64,000 nt of DNA, taken from IMG/VR virus record IMGVR_UViG_3300013136_000003, positions 23,382 through 87,381 of that record. One strand, 5' to 3'. This DNA comes from a virus. The notes under the pieces were generated by a model. It saw only the letters and a list, made by a program, of their open reading frames with translations, made no database searches and was not told the DNA's origin. The position numbers and the translations under genes are program-made. Positions 16,262 to 24,343 of this stretch are shown in pieces (within the stretch, counting starts at the first letter, position 1; each line of letters begins with the position of its first letter).

Positions 16262-16882
16262 ATGAAATTAGTAAAAATATACGTTCTTAAAGATCCAAAA
16301 ACAGACGAAGTTCAATATGTCGGTAGGTCAACTCAACCCGATACTAGGTATCGTCAACACATTTATTTAGCAAGAAAGCCAGGTAAAAAAGACATAAAGA
16401 CCGCATGGATTCGAAGTTTGCTTGATGAAAATCAAAAACCGGTACTTGAAATAATTGACGAATGCGATCAATTTGACGCTCAAATTAGAGAAACTTATTG
16501 GATCGGCGAATATAAAAAACTGGGAAATCTTAAAAATCAACGAGATTTTGTAGAAAATGGGTATTTATTTTCTGAAGAAAGTCGAAAGAAAATGTCAGAG
16601 TCAGCTAAAGGAAATACTAATACTAGAGGTAAAAAAAGATCAGCTGAACAGGCATATCGGTGTGGTAATGCAAATAGAGGAAAACATAAATCAATAGAAT
16701 CTATATTAAAAGTAAGTAAACCAATTTTTCAATTAACTATTGAAAATGTATTAATCTGTGAATGGTCATCTCAGAAGGAAGCAGCAAAGACCTTGTCAAT
16801 AAATCAAAGAAATATTTCATCGGTTTGTAATGGGATTAGACAAACCGCCGGTGGATATAAATGGAAATTCAAAAATACCTAA
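16262..16882 (+). CDS. GIY-YIG homing endonuclease with NUMOD domains
   Basis: 206 residues. Catalytic part: VKIYVLKDP, QYVGRSTQPDTRYRQH. The middle SEESRKKMSESAKGN / RGKKRSAEQ / NRGKHKS is a NUMOD3 repeat, and the C-terminus KPIFQLTIENVLICEWSS, then EAAKTLSINQRNISSVCNG is a NUMOD1/IENR-type DNA-binding unit. AT-rich relative to neighbours and with its own promoter: an inserted mobile endonuclease gene. Its stop is four bases before the exonuclease ATG. Confidence 0.92.
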   Translation: MKLVKIYVLKDPKTDEVQYVGRSTQPDTRYRQHIYLARKPGKKDIKTAWIRSLLDENQKPVLEIIDECDQFDAQIRETYWIGEYKKLGNLKNQRDFVENGYLFSEESRKKMSESAKGNTNTRGKKRSAEQAYRCGNANRGKHKSIESILKVSKPIFQLTIENVLICEWSSQKEAAKTLSINQRNISSVCNGIRQTAGGYKWKFKNT

Positions 16883-16886
16883 AATT

Positions 16887-17534
16887 ATGCGTTTTGTTTC
16901 TATAGACATCGAAACTACTGGGTTAGACCCAGAAACCTGCCAGATCCTTCAGATCGGAGCAGTTATCGAAGACACTCTAAACGTGAAGCCCACCTCGGAA
17001 CTTCCGTCCTTTTCGTGCATCATCGATCACCAAACAATAACAGGCCGGCCATTTGCTCTCAACATGAACAACTGGATCATGAAGATCCTTGCTTCTTTGG
17101 AAACAGCGTCTAAGGAAGAACGTGCTGAGATAAGAAAATCGAATCACATCATGGGAGAAGGCTTAGTGGCCAGAGCACTTTACGAGTGGTTAAGAGGTCA
17201 AGGAATTCACCCAAGAGCCGATTCGAAGACTGAACAAGTGAACATAAACGTTGCTGGCAAAAACTTTGCCACGTTCGATAAACTTTTCCTAGAAAAGCTT
17301 CCTAGCTGGTCAAGCTTCATCCAAGTCAACCAGAGGATAATCGATCCAGGCATTATCTTCACAGATTGGCAAACCGACGAAAAACTTCCGAGTTTGGGAG
17401 TTTGCATGAAGAGAATTGGAGTAGACGGAGAAGTCACTCACGATGCTGTGCAAGATGCAATCGACGTGATTCGCGTGATTCGTAAGGTGACATCGGACTA
17501 TCAGAACGTTCTGTATCTGAGTCCGAATAGATAA
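16887..17534 (+). CDS. DnaQ-like 3'-5' exonuclease
   Basis: I place the start at ATG 16887, giving MRFVSIDIETTGLDP, because the upstream part of the frame lies inside the endonuclease gene. DEDDh motifs: DIETTG, AGKNFATFDKLFLE, and HDAVQDAID. 215 residues. Likely proofreading-type or oligonucleotide exonuclease. Confidence 0.9.
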   Translation: MRFVSIDIETTGLDPETCQILQIGAVIEDTLNVKPTSELPSFSCIIDHQTITGRPFALNMNNWIMKILASLETASKEERAEIRKSNHIMGEGLVARALYEWLRGQGIHPRADSKTEQVNINVAGKNFATFDKLFLEKLPSWSSFIQVNQRIIDPGIIFTDWQTDEKLPSLGVCMKRIGVDGEVTHDAVQDAIDVIRVIRKVTSDYQNVLYLSPNR

Positions 17535-17541
17535 CCTTACT

Positions 17542-17781
17542 ATGACATGCTGTAACGGCGAAAAACCTAAACCTAACCCAACTTTCCTCAGCCGAATCCT
17601 AGATAAGGTGTTCGTTTCTGAAGCTGAGAAGAATCGTCGCATGTCCATCTGTAGGGCATGCGATCATTTTAACCCGACATTCGTTCAGTGCAAGCTGTGC
17701 GGGTGTTTTCTTGAAGCAAAAACCCGTCTTCAGGGGTTTCACTGCGCGTTAGACCTCATCGGCGAGCAACCGGCTTGGTGA
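17542..17781 (+). CDS. Small zinc-ribbon phage protein
   Basis: 79 residues. Four-cysteine site: CRACDHFNP, then CKLCGCFLEAKTRL and a later Cys. Similar CxxC proteins ending in C-P-x-x-KW-like tails are common in T4-like phages. Role unknown. Confidence 0.8.
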   Translation: MTCCNGEKPKPNPTFLSRILDKVFVSEAEKNRRMSICRACDHFNPTFVQCKLCGCFLEAKTRLQGFHCALDLIGEQPAW

Positions 17782-17787
17782 TAAATA
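17780..17787 (+). promoter_or_regulatory. Late-type promoter GATAAATA
   Basis: Overlaps the stop of the preceding gene; a GAAGCA/TGCTTC hairpin follows at about 17793-17811. Confidence 0.55.
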
Positions 17788-17861
17788 ACACTGAAGCAGA
17801 CTTGTGCTTCCTTAACTGGTGAGGAAAATCCCAGCTATGAAAACCGGTACTCCGGTGGACA

Positions 17862-18122
17862 GTGACGTTAATAAACAGGAAAATAAAACGATTGAGCAAC
17901 CTAGCGAACTGGGCGATGATGATCGGGCTGTTTTTCAACCCGTTTGGCTTCGACGCTGTGCAGTATTCTTTGATCCGCCTAACTGGGGATCTCTGGTACG
18001 CCAATTTTATTATGTACTGTGCGGCGGCATCGTTTTTTGGACTTGCCTTCTTCTTTCGCTTTAGGTACAAACGGATCGAAAGAAACCTAAAAATTCAGGA
18101 AGAGTTAAATGGAAATAGTTAA
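17862..18122 (+). CDS. Small two-helix membrane protein
   Basis: 86 residues with two membrane segments (MMIGLFFNPFGFDAVQYS; ANFIMYCAAASFFGLAFFF) and a basic C-terminus. The NPFG(F/Y)DA turn recurs in small phage membrane proteins I have seen. Start is GTG at 17862; an ATG at 17837 lies in another frame whose product is not protein-like. Confidence 0.75.
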   Translation: MTLINRKIKRLSNLANWAMMIGLFFNPFGFDAVQYSLIRLTGDLWYANFIMYCAAASFFGLAFFFRFRYKRIERNLKIQEELNGNS

Positions 18123-18339
18123 AACGTTCGACGGTTTTGTAAACGAAAACAATTCAAGGTTTCCACACGAGATAAAATCCGAAAAGTACTGGAGGCAGAT
18201 GGCATACGGTGATAAATTTCTAAACGACGTGCTGGATACGATAATGAAAAAGCAAAAAGGCTTTGCTTCGGACAGACAGATGGCACTGCTAAAAAGAAAA
18301 GCCAGCGGCGATACTACTCCGTATTCCACCAAAAATTAG
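18109..18339 (+). CDS. Short tagged protein, putative internal virion protein
   Basis: 76 residues, overlaps the preceding gene. Begins MEIVKTFDGFVNENNS, a clear copy of the shared tag (F-x-x-F-V-N-E). The remainder is a basic helical peptide. If cleaved after NE, about 60 residues would remain in the capsid. Confidence 0.75.
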   Translation: MEIVKTFDGFVNENNSRFPHEIKSEKYWRQMAYGDKFLNDVLDTIMKKQKGFASDRQMALLKRKASGDTTPYSTKN

Positions 18340-18408
18340 AGCCAGCTCTTAGGTACGTCTATCATATTCACTGAGTGTTAATTGCAAGAAGTTTTCTGGT
18401 TGTTTTTG

Positions 18409-18416
18409 AATAAATA
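18409..18416 (+). promoter_or_regulatory. Late-type promoter AATAAATA
   Basis: 15 bases before the lipoprotein ATG at 18432. Confidence 0.65.
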
Positions 18417-18431
18417 AAAACAAAAATCACC

Positions 18432-18989
18432 ATGAAGAAATTATTGTTTTTGGTAGCTTTTGTTCTGCTAGCTATTAGCTGCGAAAAAGAACAAACGCCA
18501 GAACAGATCCTACCGAAACCTACACAGGTTTCGCAAATCGAATTAGATGCGGGTTATACACAGTACGTTCTTCCGAACATTACGCTAACTCAGCTAAAAG
18601 CTGGCAACGGCAATGGAAATGGAAACAACCCAAGAGTAGATAACGGTATTAGAATCGTTTGGGATTCAAATCTCAACAACGGAACCTCGCCAGATGGTCC
18701 AATTTACTTGGAAGAAGGAGAGAACATGCAGTTGAGCATCGAATGGTTGGCTGATGAAATTCCAGGAGCAACTGTAAATTGGTACACAAACGATCAGCAA
18801 GTAGCTAGTGTAAATTGGTTGGGCGTGCTATCTGAATCCTGGATAGGTTCTTGGTACCCAGGTTATTCGACAGTAACGGTTATTACAGCAGTCATTTACC
18901 GCCCGAAACCTAATTACAACGGACCACACCCATGGAACGGTTGGCTTCAGCCTTACCAAGATAACGTCGTCGTACACATCGTTCCATAA
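18432..18989 (+). CDS. Lipoprotein
   Basis: 185 residues. Signal peptide MKKLLFLVAFVLLAI ending in the lipobox SCEKE, so the Cys is probably lipidated and the protein held at the cell envelope. A Gly/Asn-rich linker precedes a Trp-rich beta domain (NWYTNDQQVASVNW). Envelope lipoproteins of phages often block superinfection; here this is only an inference. Confidence 0.85.
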   Translation: MKKLLFLVAFVLLAISCEKEQTPEQILPKPTQVSQIELDAGYTQYVLPNITLTQLKAGNGNGNGNNPRVDNGIRIVWDSNLNNGTSPDGPIYLEEGENMQLSIEWLADEIPGATVNWYTNDQQVASVNWLGVLSESWIGSWYPGYSTVTVITAVIYRPKPNYNGPHPWNGWLQPYQDNVVVHIVP

Positions 18990-19029
18990 TTTTTTACTGA
19001 AGAAAAACCGATTGATAAGATCATAGTAT

Positions 19030-19505
19030 ATTATCAACCTAAGTTCTTAAACATTTTGCGTTCGGTAGAGGAATCAGGAAGTCATGAGCCTGGTTCTAGT
19101 GCGTGCCAGAACAACCTGTATTGCAAAAGCAGGTAATGGCTCGAGCTAGGGGGATGCCCCACATGCAATGAAAAAGGCGGCCAAGCGGTCGGCATGAACT
19201 GTCTAACCAGCAGAGCTTGAGGTTTCGATCAGATACTTAAATGGTATCTTGCAAACGACGTACGGGTATACAAGATCCCCGTCTTGTGGCCGAATAATTT
19301 TCGTTGCGTGAAATAAGGCACGCAGTTTGTTGTGGTGACACAGCAGCGGTTCATGGAGCAGCTAACCTGCTTTGAGCTGCCCTCGACAGAGGGAACTGAT
19401 GGTCGTCGTACACACTTGCAGCGCAACATCGAACTGGAGGTAAAACCTAACCCTTCCGTACGTTCTACTGAGCGATATTAAACCGGCCACAGTGCCGGTT
19501 TTTTT
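19030..19505 (+). ncRNA. Large structured RNA candidate
   Basis: About 475 bases without a credible gene, ending in a strong terminator. Many paired elements are visible: GTTCT/AGAAC, CCTG/CAGG, GGGG-ATG-CCCC, GATAC/GTATC, GCGTG/CACGC, GCAGC/GCTGC and CCCTC/GAGGG. Two look like pseudoknots: ACGGG/CCCGT interleaved with CAAGA/TCTTG near 19260-19300, and ATTGCA (about 19119) with TGCAAT (about 19163). I checked for tmRNA, RNase P and tRNA signatures and saw none that convince. It could belong to a known large phage RNA class (GOLLD, ROOL) that I cannot identify by eye. Confidence 0.65.
19481..19505 (+). terminator. Terminator of the structured RNA
   Basis: AACCGGC-loop-GCCGGTT followed by a T run. 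Confidence 0.9.
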
Positions 19506-19522
19506 ATGCGACTCGCGCTGCA

Positions 19523-19550
19523 CAAAAAAAAGCCGGACTGGCCGGCTTTT
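19523..19550. terminator. Bidirectional terminator
   Basis: AAAAGCCGG-ACTGG-CCGGCTTTT with an A8 run on the left; mainly serves the leftward DUF4494 gene. Confidence 0.85.
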
Positions 19551-19568
19551 AAGTTCGGTTGGTAGAAG

Positions 19569-19769
19569 TTACTCCTCCAAAACGCTCATGATCTTTGATT
19601 CCTGAACGCTCTCGATAAAGCACGGAGAGATTCCATGAGAGAAACGCTTTAACGCTTTGTCTTCTGCATCTCCGACCGAGTCGGCATCCACCAAGTGTTG
19701 TTCTTTCACTTTCTTGACCTTTCCGTTTTCCTGGTCAACTTCAAATCTGATTTTTACTAAGTAGTACAT
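19569..19769 (-). CDS. DUF4494 family protein
   Basis: 66 residues. MYYLVKIRFEVDQENGKVKK, VKEQHLVDADSVGDAE and ESKIMSV match DUF4494, a family found mainly in Bacteroidetes and their phages. Function unknown. Confidence 0.85.
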   Translation of the reverse strand: MYYLVKIRFEVDQENGKVKKVKEQHLVDADSVGDAEDKALKRFSHGISPCFIESVQESKIMSVLEE

Positions 19770-19822
19770 TGTTCTTCGATTTTGTTTGCTTATTTTACTA
19801 GAGCTGTGCCCTAGGTTTCATT

Positions 19823-19830
19823 TATTTATC
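19823..19830 (-). promoter_or_regulatory. Late-type promoter GATAAATA (minus strand)
   Basis: Reads toward the DUF4494 gene 53 bases away. The 150 bases to its right (19831-19980) hold no gene that I can support. Confidence 0.5.
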
Positions 19831-19983
19831 CAGACAGCCAGACTAACCTAGGATCCCACAGGAGACCCCCAGACCTCATCCTACTGAGAAGTCACTGTGT
19901 AACACATCTTCAGTATGCGCACACGCCTGAGCCCTCTAACGAATCGTAAACTTCAATCGACTTTTTAGTACAATTTAAAGATT

Positions 19984-20640
19984 ATGAAAGTTAGAGAAGA
20001 ATTGATTTACGAACCAGACAAGACCTGGTTCATCAGCGATACCCACTTCGGACACGATAACGTGCTGAAGTTTGAAGCAGGGTACCACAATTTTGCAAAC
20101 ATCGAGGATCACGACAAAACGATCGTCGCAAATTGGTTTGCAACAGTTTACGATGACGATACTGTATTTTTCTTGGGCGATGCTTCTATGCCAAGAGTTA
20201 AATTGGACTACGTTAGAAGCATCTTTGCTCAGCTTCCAGGGAAGATAGTGTGGGTGACAGGAAATCACGATTATCACATCGATGATTTTTGGAAGAAAGA
20301 ACTGATCAGAGTAGCAAACATAGTGGAATTCACGAGCTACAAAGAAATTTTTATCAAGTGCAAGGAACGGACAAACTATCCGCACGGTTACGATTTTCTT
20401 CGGCACATCGTTCTGTTTCACTACCCTATCGCAGAATTTAACGGCTCCTTTAGGGACACGTTTCACGTGTACGGTCACACGCACGAAAATTTGTACCCGA
20501 TAAAGAACGCCTACACAGCTACTGCATGTTTAACTGGTTACAAACCGGTGAATTATGCATGGCTTGCTGAAAAAATAGCCGAACACAATGAAGGACTTGA
20601 TAGACCTGGGAAACCAAGTATTCAACGTTTTAAAGGATAA
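19984..20640 (+). CDS. Calcineurin-like metallophosphoesterase
   Basis: 218 residues. Metal-binding motifs in order: SDTHFGHDN, FLGDASM, TGNHDYHID, LFHYPI and YGHTHE. Small phage phosphoesterases of this type act on nucleotides or on polynucleotide ends; the substrate here is unknown. Preceded by TTTTTAGTACAATTT, a probable promoter. Confidence 0.92.
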   Translation: MKVREELIYEPDKTWFISDTHFGHDNVLKFEAGYHNFANIEDHDKTIVANWFATVYDDDTVFFLGDASMPRVKLDYVRSIFAQLPGKIVWVTGNHDYHIDDFWKKELIRVANIVEFTSYKEIFIKCKERTNYPHGYDFLRHIVLFHYPIAEFNGSFRDTFHVYGHTHENLYPIKNAYTATACLTGYKPVNYAWLAEKIAEHNEGLDRPGKPSIQRFKG

Positions 20641-20947
20641 ACACGGAGAGATCGAAGAATCTCGAATGCTTTTTCTGTACTTCATCACTCAAAAAAATAA
20701 GTGGGACATATTGGGTTCTAACCATTGGATCATCTTAGAAGTAAATGGAATAATCAAGAATTTCGCGGATCCGGCGATCGATCAGTTGAACCAAGAATGG
20801 TTAGCCCTAAAAGAACGAGTGGATTACGAATTTCTCATCAACAAGCTTAACCACCTCAGAAAAGAGTACGACCGTCCTGCGCCAAAGGATGGAGACATTT
20901 GGGAATTTGGCTCAAATTCTGGAACATTTAGAAACATTTCTATATGA
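20588..20947 (+). CDS. Unknown protein
   Basis: 119 residues, overlaps the phosphoesterase gene by 53 bases. A mainly helical, charged protein with a conserved-looking LLFLYFITQKNKWD-like core. Not recognised. Confidence 0.7.
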   Translation: MKDLIDLGNQVFNVLKDKHGEIEESRMLFLYFITQKNKWDILGSNHWIILEVNGIIKNFADPAIDQLNQEWLALKERVDYEFLINKLNHLRKEYDRPAPKDGDIWEFGSNSGTFRNISI

Positions 20948-21129
20948 GCAAATCCATCTTCAATAAGGATTGGGAAGAATTCGTAAAGACGTTAACCCCA
21001 GAACAGCAAGAAGCTCTAAAACAATACGACGAAGCTGTTTTTAAAGCTCAGCAAAGAAAACCATTTATCGTTTGCTCAGCTAAGCTGGCTGAAGAATTGC
21101 AAAAATTACAAGAACAACCGAATGAATAA
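20944..21129 (+). CDS. Unknown small protein
   Basis: 61 residues, overlaps both neighbours by a few bases (ATGA-type), so translationally coupled to thymidylate synthase downstream. Helical, charged; no motif. Confidence 0.7.
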   Translation: MSKSIFNKDWEEFVKTLTPEQQEALKQYDEAVFKAQQRKPFIVCSAKLAEELQKLQEQPNE

Positions 21130-21829
21130 CTTAGATAAGCAATACTTTGAACTGTTGGAAGACATTCTAAGTAACGGAACACAAAAAGGAGACCGGACCG
21201 GCACTGGAAACATCTCAGTGTTCGGTAGAATGATTCGCCACAAGATGAGCGAAGGTTTTCCGCTCATCACAACCAAGAAAGTTTATTTCAAGGGGGTTCT
21301 CGTCGAACTTCTCTGGTTCCTCAAAGGTGGGACCAACATCAAGTACATGGTGGAAAATGACTGCACCATCTGGGTAGGAGATGCTTACAAAAAATTTCAA
21401 AGCGTTCAGAACGCCATCATTGGGTTAAAGCCGCCTGCGTCTGATGAAGCACTCGCTAAGTACATCGATTGGTACGAAAACATTAAGACTAAAGACGATT
21501 TTATCGAAAAAATAAAAACAGACGACCAGTTTGCACAAAGGCATGGTGATCTTGGCCCAGTTTATGGAAAGCAATGGAGAGAATGGCAAGGATCAATTCC
21601 ATCAATCGATCAGATAAAAGATCTCATAGACAAATTAAAAAATAATCCAGAAGATCGTCGAATGATCGTAAGCGCATGGAACGTTCAGGAAATTCCATTA
21701 ATGACTCTACCTCCGTGCCACTATTCATTTCAGTGTTACGCTAGGCCATTAAGTTCAAAAGAGCGAGTTAATTTATGGAAGGTAAAACACGGAATGACAG
21801 AATCAGAAGAATTACTTTACCTTTACTAA
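21122..21829 (+). pseudogene. thyA: Thymidylate synthase, N-terminal part (frameshifted)
   Basis: Contains the start of a thymidylate synthase: DRTGTGNISVFG, FPLITTKKVYFKGVLVELLWF, GDLGPVYGKQWREW and the catalytic cysteine in PPCHYSFQCY. The frame ends at 21829 inside the long insertion seen in Bacteroidetes-type enzymes (LSSKERVNLW...). The rest continues in the -1 frame (next entry). A single missing base near 21790-21830 would explain it. The region is more AT-rich than the rest of the gene. Confidence 0.85.
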
Positions 21830-22191
21830 ATTCAACATTAGAGGAACAAAATATTCCAAAATATGAGTTATCTCTAATGTTTAACATTCGCAGCAATGAC
21901 GTTCCGTTGGGCTTGCCTTTCAACTTGGCTTCCTACGGCCTCCTTCTTGAGATCTTAGCGAAACACGTGAACATGGTTCCTGGAGAGCTGATAGCATCTA
22001 TCGGAGACACTCACATCTACTTGAACCAAGTGCCGATGATCAAGGAACAGTTGGAAAGAGAATCTTTTCCATTACCAACTATAAAGATAGATGACCGCCA
22101 AGTCGACGACATTTCTGAGTACAAGATAGAGGATTTCGAGATCTTTGGTTACCAATCTCAGTCGGCGATAAAAATACCTCTTTCTAATTAG
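21775..22191 (+). pseudogene. thyA: Thymidylate synthase, C-terminal part (frameshifted)
   Basis: Carries the remaining motifs: SLMFNIRSNDVPLGLPFNLA (substrate binding, with the Asn that selects dUMP over dCMP) and SIGDTHIYLN. Correct enzyme sequence resumes at about 21820 (LLNSTLEEQNIPKYELS). Either a broken gene, a programmed frameshift, or an assembly error; the ATG at 21775 is probably not used. Confidence 0.8.
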
Positions 22192-23516
22192 GCAGTAGGA
22201 ATTGCTGGTGGGTTGATAGTTCCGCCAGCTAAGACGCGTTTTACGCCGTCACCTGTTCCCCAGGTTCTAAGATCTGGGCAATCTGCCAATTGTTGAGCAG
22301 TCACTGAATCATTCCTAAGAAGAGCTAACAGTCTAGCGTAGTACGGGAGTTTTAGAGTAGCAACCGTTGCTGCTAACCCGGCCGCTGGATTTGGATATTC
22401 CTTAACCCCAGCCGAACTGTAATTTCTAATTCCTTTAATTTTCAACTTTTTGGTAGTGTTGAACGGATTGTAGTCTGCTTGACCTCCTTCGGCTTGACGC
22501 CATGCTTTTAAGAACTTCATCTTTTCTGGAGTTTCGTTAGTACCAAGCATTCTAAGAATTGCTCTGTAGAAATTATCATCATTAACAGATCCGCCTACCA
22601 CCACGTCTGCTCCACCGATAGTAGCGTACTTCGAAAGTTCTTCCTTTCCGAAACCTTTGTTTTGTAAGTTAGCAATCAGTCGCTTGACCAAACCGCCATC
22701 GATCAGCGATATTCCAGGAGAACCAGCGGGTTCTCCAGCTGACTGTTTTGCTGCTGACAGACTTGATTTGTGTTCCCAATGCCAGGGTTCTCTCGGTATG
22801 CTGGTAAACCCGTAATTCTTAGCGTTAGTGTTCATCCAAGCTTGAGCTTTAGCGTCCAACTTTAAGTCCAAGGCTGCACCCCAACCATGGTTGGAAGTTC
22901 CAGGAACGGCAGCGTACCCGCCTTGGTTGTATAGGCCCTTTTCCTTTGCCACTTGAACTTGCTGATCGTAATTTCTGTAAGAGTCTGTGATCTGCCAAGT
23001 TACACCATCTTCGGCGGCAGCCTTGACCATTTTTTCATAGTCTTCTTTCGCTTCTTTGTTAAGTCTGTGGTGAGTTTCTCCGTGACCAGGAGTAGAAATA
23101 GTTTCAAGATCGTTTGTACCAAGCCGGCCGTTTTGCGCTTCACCTACTAGTTCTGAAAAACTCTTGAAATTTACAAGAGATTCGTCCGCCGGTTGGTTAG
23201 ATTTAGTAGCAGAGTTAAAATTAGCAATGGCATTTGCTGTTTCTGGGCCAAAGTAACCGTCCACACCGTGTTTTGGCATCTTAAAACCTAGGAAATCCAA
23301 GCCTGCTTGAATTTTCTTGACGAGATCCGAGTACTGCATGTTACCTTTTGACTGAACGGTGATAGTTTTTCCAGAGTTGGCAAAATCCTCGAGCTCAGAA
23401 TAGAATTCCTTATCGTTGGCGGAAAGACCTTTAGTTTCGTCCTTTTTTCCTCTTAACCAATCCCAAAAACCGCCCTCGTTCATCTGCTTTTCAAAATCGT
23501 CGAAGTTCTTTACCAT
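22188..23516 (-). CDS. Tagged three-domain peptidoglycan hydrolase
   Basis: 442 residues. N-terminal tag MVKNFDDFEKQMNEGG. Then a PG_binding_1-like domain (GVDGYFGPETANAIANF, about 85-101). Then an M15/VanY D-Ala-D-Ala carboxypeptidase-like domain with SYRNYDQQ, PGTSNHGWGAALDL and PREPWHWEH supplying the zinc ligands. The C-terminal ~110 residues (AWRQAEGGQADYNPFNTT, then GVKEYPNPAAGLAATVATL) resemble a lysozyme-like virion domain. The tag suggests it is carried in the particle, not made as a free endolysin; no signal peptide or holin is adjacent. Confidence 0.88.
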   Translation of the reverse strand: MVKNFDDFEKQMNEGGFWDWLRGKKDETKGLSANDKEFYSELEDFANSGKTITVQSKGNMQYSDLVKKIQAGLDFLGFKMPKHGVDGYFGPETANAIANFNSATKSNQPADESLVNFKSFSELVGEAQNGRLGTNDLETISTPGHGETHHRLNKEAKEDYEKMVKAAAEDGVTWQITDSYRNYDQQVQVAKEKGLYNQGGYAAVPGTSNHGWGAALDLKLDAKAQAWMNTNAKNYGFTSIPREPWHWEHKSSLSAAKQSAGEPAGSPGISLIDGGLVKRLIANLQNKGFGKEELSKYATIGGADVVVGGSVNDDNFYRAILRMLGTNETPEKMKFLKAWRQAEGGQADYNPFNTTKKLKIKGIRNYSSAGVKEYPNPAAGLAATVATLKLPYYARLLALLRNDSVTAQQLADCPDLRTWGTGDGVKRVLAGGTINPPAIPTA

Positions 23517-23561
23517 GTAAACTATTTCCTTATTTTTTGTACTAGAGTACGGCTGATAAAT

Positions 23562-23569
23562 TATTTATT
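23562..23569 (-). promoter_or_regulatory. Late-type promoter AATAAATA (minus strand)
   Basis: Reads toward the hydrolase gene, 46 bases from its ATG. GATAAATT at 23555-23562 could serve the rightward gene. Confidence 0.5.
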
Positions 23570-23572
23570 TGA

Positions 23573-24343
23573 ATGAGCGAGAAAATAAAAAGAGTCACGA
23601 TAGAGGGTTTCAGGTATTACAAAGTAACTGACGGTTTGGATTTAATAGGGGTGTTCCCCAGCGTGACTACTGTGTTGGGAGAAACTGGAGACAAGGAATG
23701 GCTTGCTCAGTGGAAGGACCGCATCGGACACAGCAAAGCGAACGAGATAAGTTCAGACGCTACAAAGAGAGGAACGGTCATGCACAGACTGTGCGAGATT
23801 TATCTGAACCTTCCTCAGTCGCTGTCGAGTCACGATAAGCTGAATGAAACCTTAGCTCTTTCACGATTGGACGATGAGATCGATAAGTTTGACAATAGAG
23901 CAAAAATCGTTGGCGGAGCTCTTTTTTACAATTACATCAGAGCTGGCGTGTTCAATGACATTCAAAAAGTGATCGCTCAGGAAAAATTTTTGTGGACAGC
24001 TAGGGACGGCGGTTTTGCTGGAACGCTGGACAATTTGTCCCTTTTAACGACCAACGAACACGCTGTAATAGATTTCAAAACAGCAAAAAAGCCGAAAGAT
24101 GAAGCTTGGATCAAAGATTACAAACTGCAAGTTGCAGCGTACGTGATAGCTGCATGGGATCGGCTTCGGATAAAATCAACGTCCTGCAGAATTCTCATAT
24201 CGAATGAAACATCTCACGTTCCTCAGACGTTCACTCTAAACGAACGCGACATACGGGATAATTACCTTCTGTTTAGAACAAGGTTAGCTAAGTTCTATGA
24301 GATGCACCCGCCTAAATCACTTGAGGAGCTCCGAGCTTTCTAA
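23573..24343 (+). CDS. PD-(D/E)XK exonuclease (RecB/MGME1-like)
   Basis: 256 residues. FPSVTTVLGETG, RGTVMHRLCEIYL, the FAGTLDNL turn, then VIDFKTAKKPKDEAW with the D-x-K catalytic pair and LQVAAYVIA (the QxxxY-type motif). Typical of single-strand exonucleases such as MGME1 and Cas4 relatives. Overlaps the convergent tagged gene by 32 bases. Confidence 0.85.
   Translation: MSEKIKRVTIEGFRYYKVTDGLDLIGVFPSVTTVLGETGDKEWLAQWKDRIGHSKANEISSDATKRGTVMHRLCEIYLNLPQSLSSHDKLNETLALSRLDDEIDKFDNRAKIVGGALFYNYIRAGVFNDIQKVIAQEKFLWTARDGGFAGTLDNLSLLTTNEHAVIDFKTAKKPKDEAWIKDYKLQVAAYVIAAWDRLRIKSTSCRILISNETSHVPQTFTLNERDIRDNYLLFRTRLAKFYEMHPPKSLEELRAF

Noticed and set aside
17819-18064. 81-codon frame overlapping the small membrane protein
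   Set aside because: Composition is poor, while the overlapping frame from 17862 gives a typical two-helix membrane protein.
19030-19505. tmRNA, RNase P RNA or group I intron as identity of the structured RNA
   Set aside because: No alanyl acceptor ends or tag frame, no convincing RNase P conserved regions, no intron core elements, and no flanking split gene.
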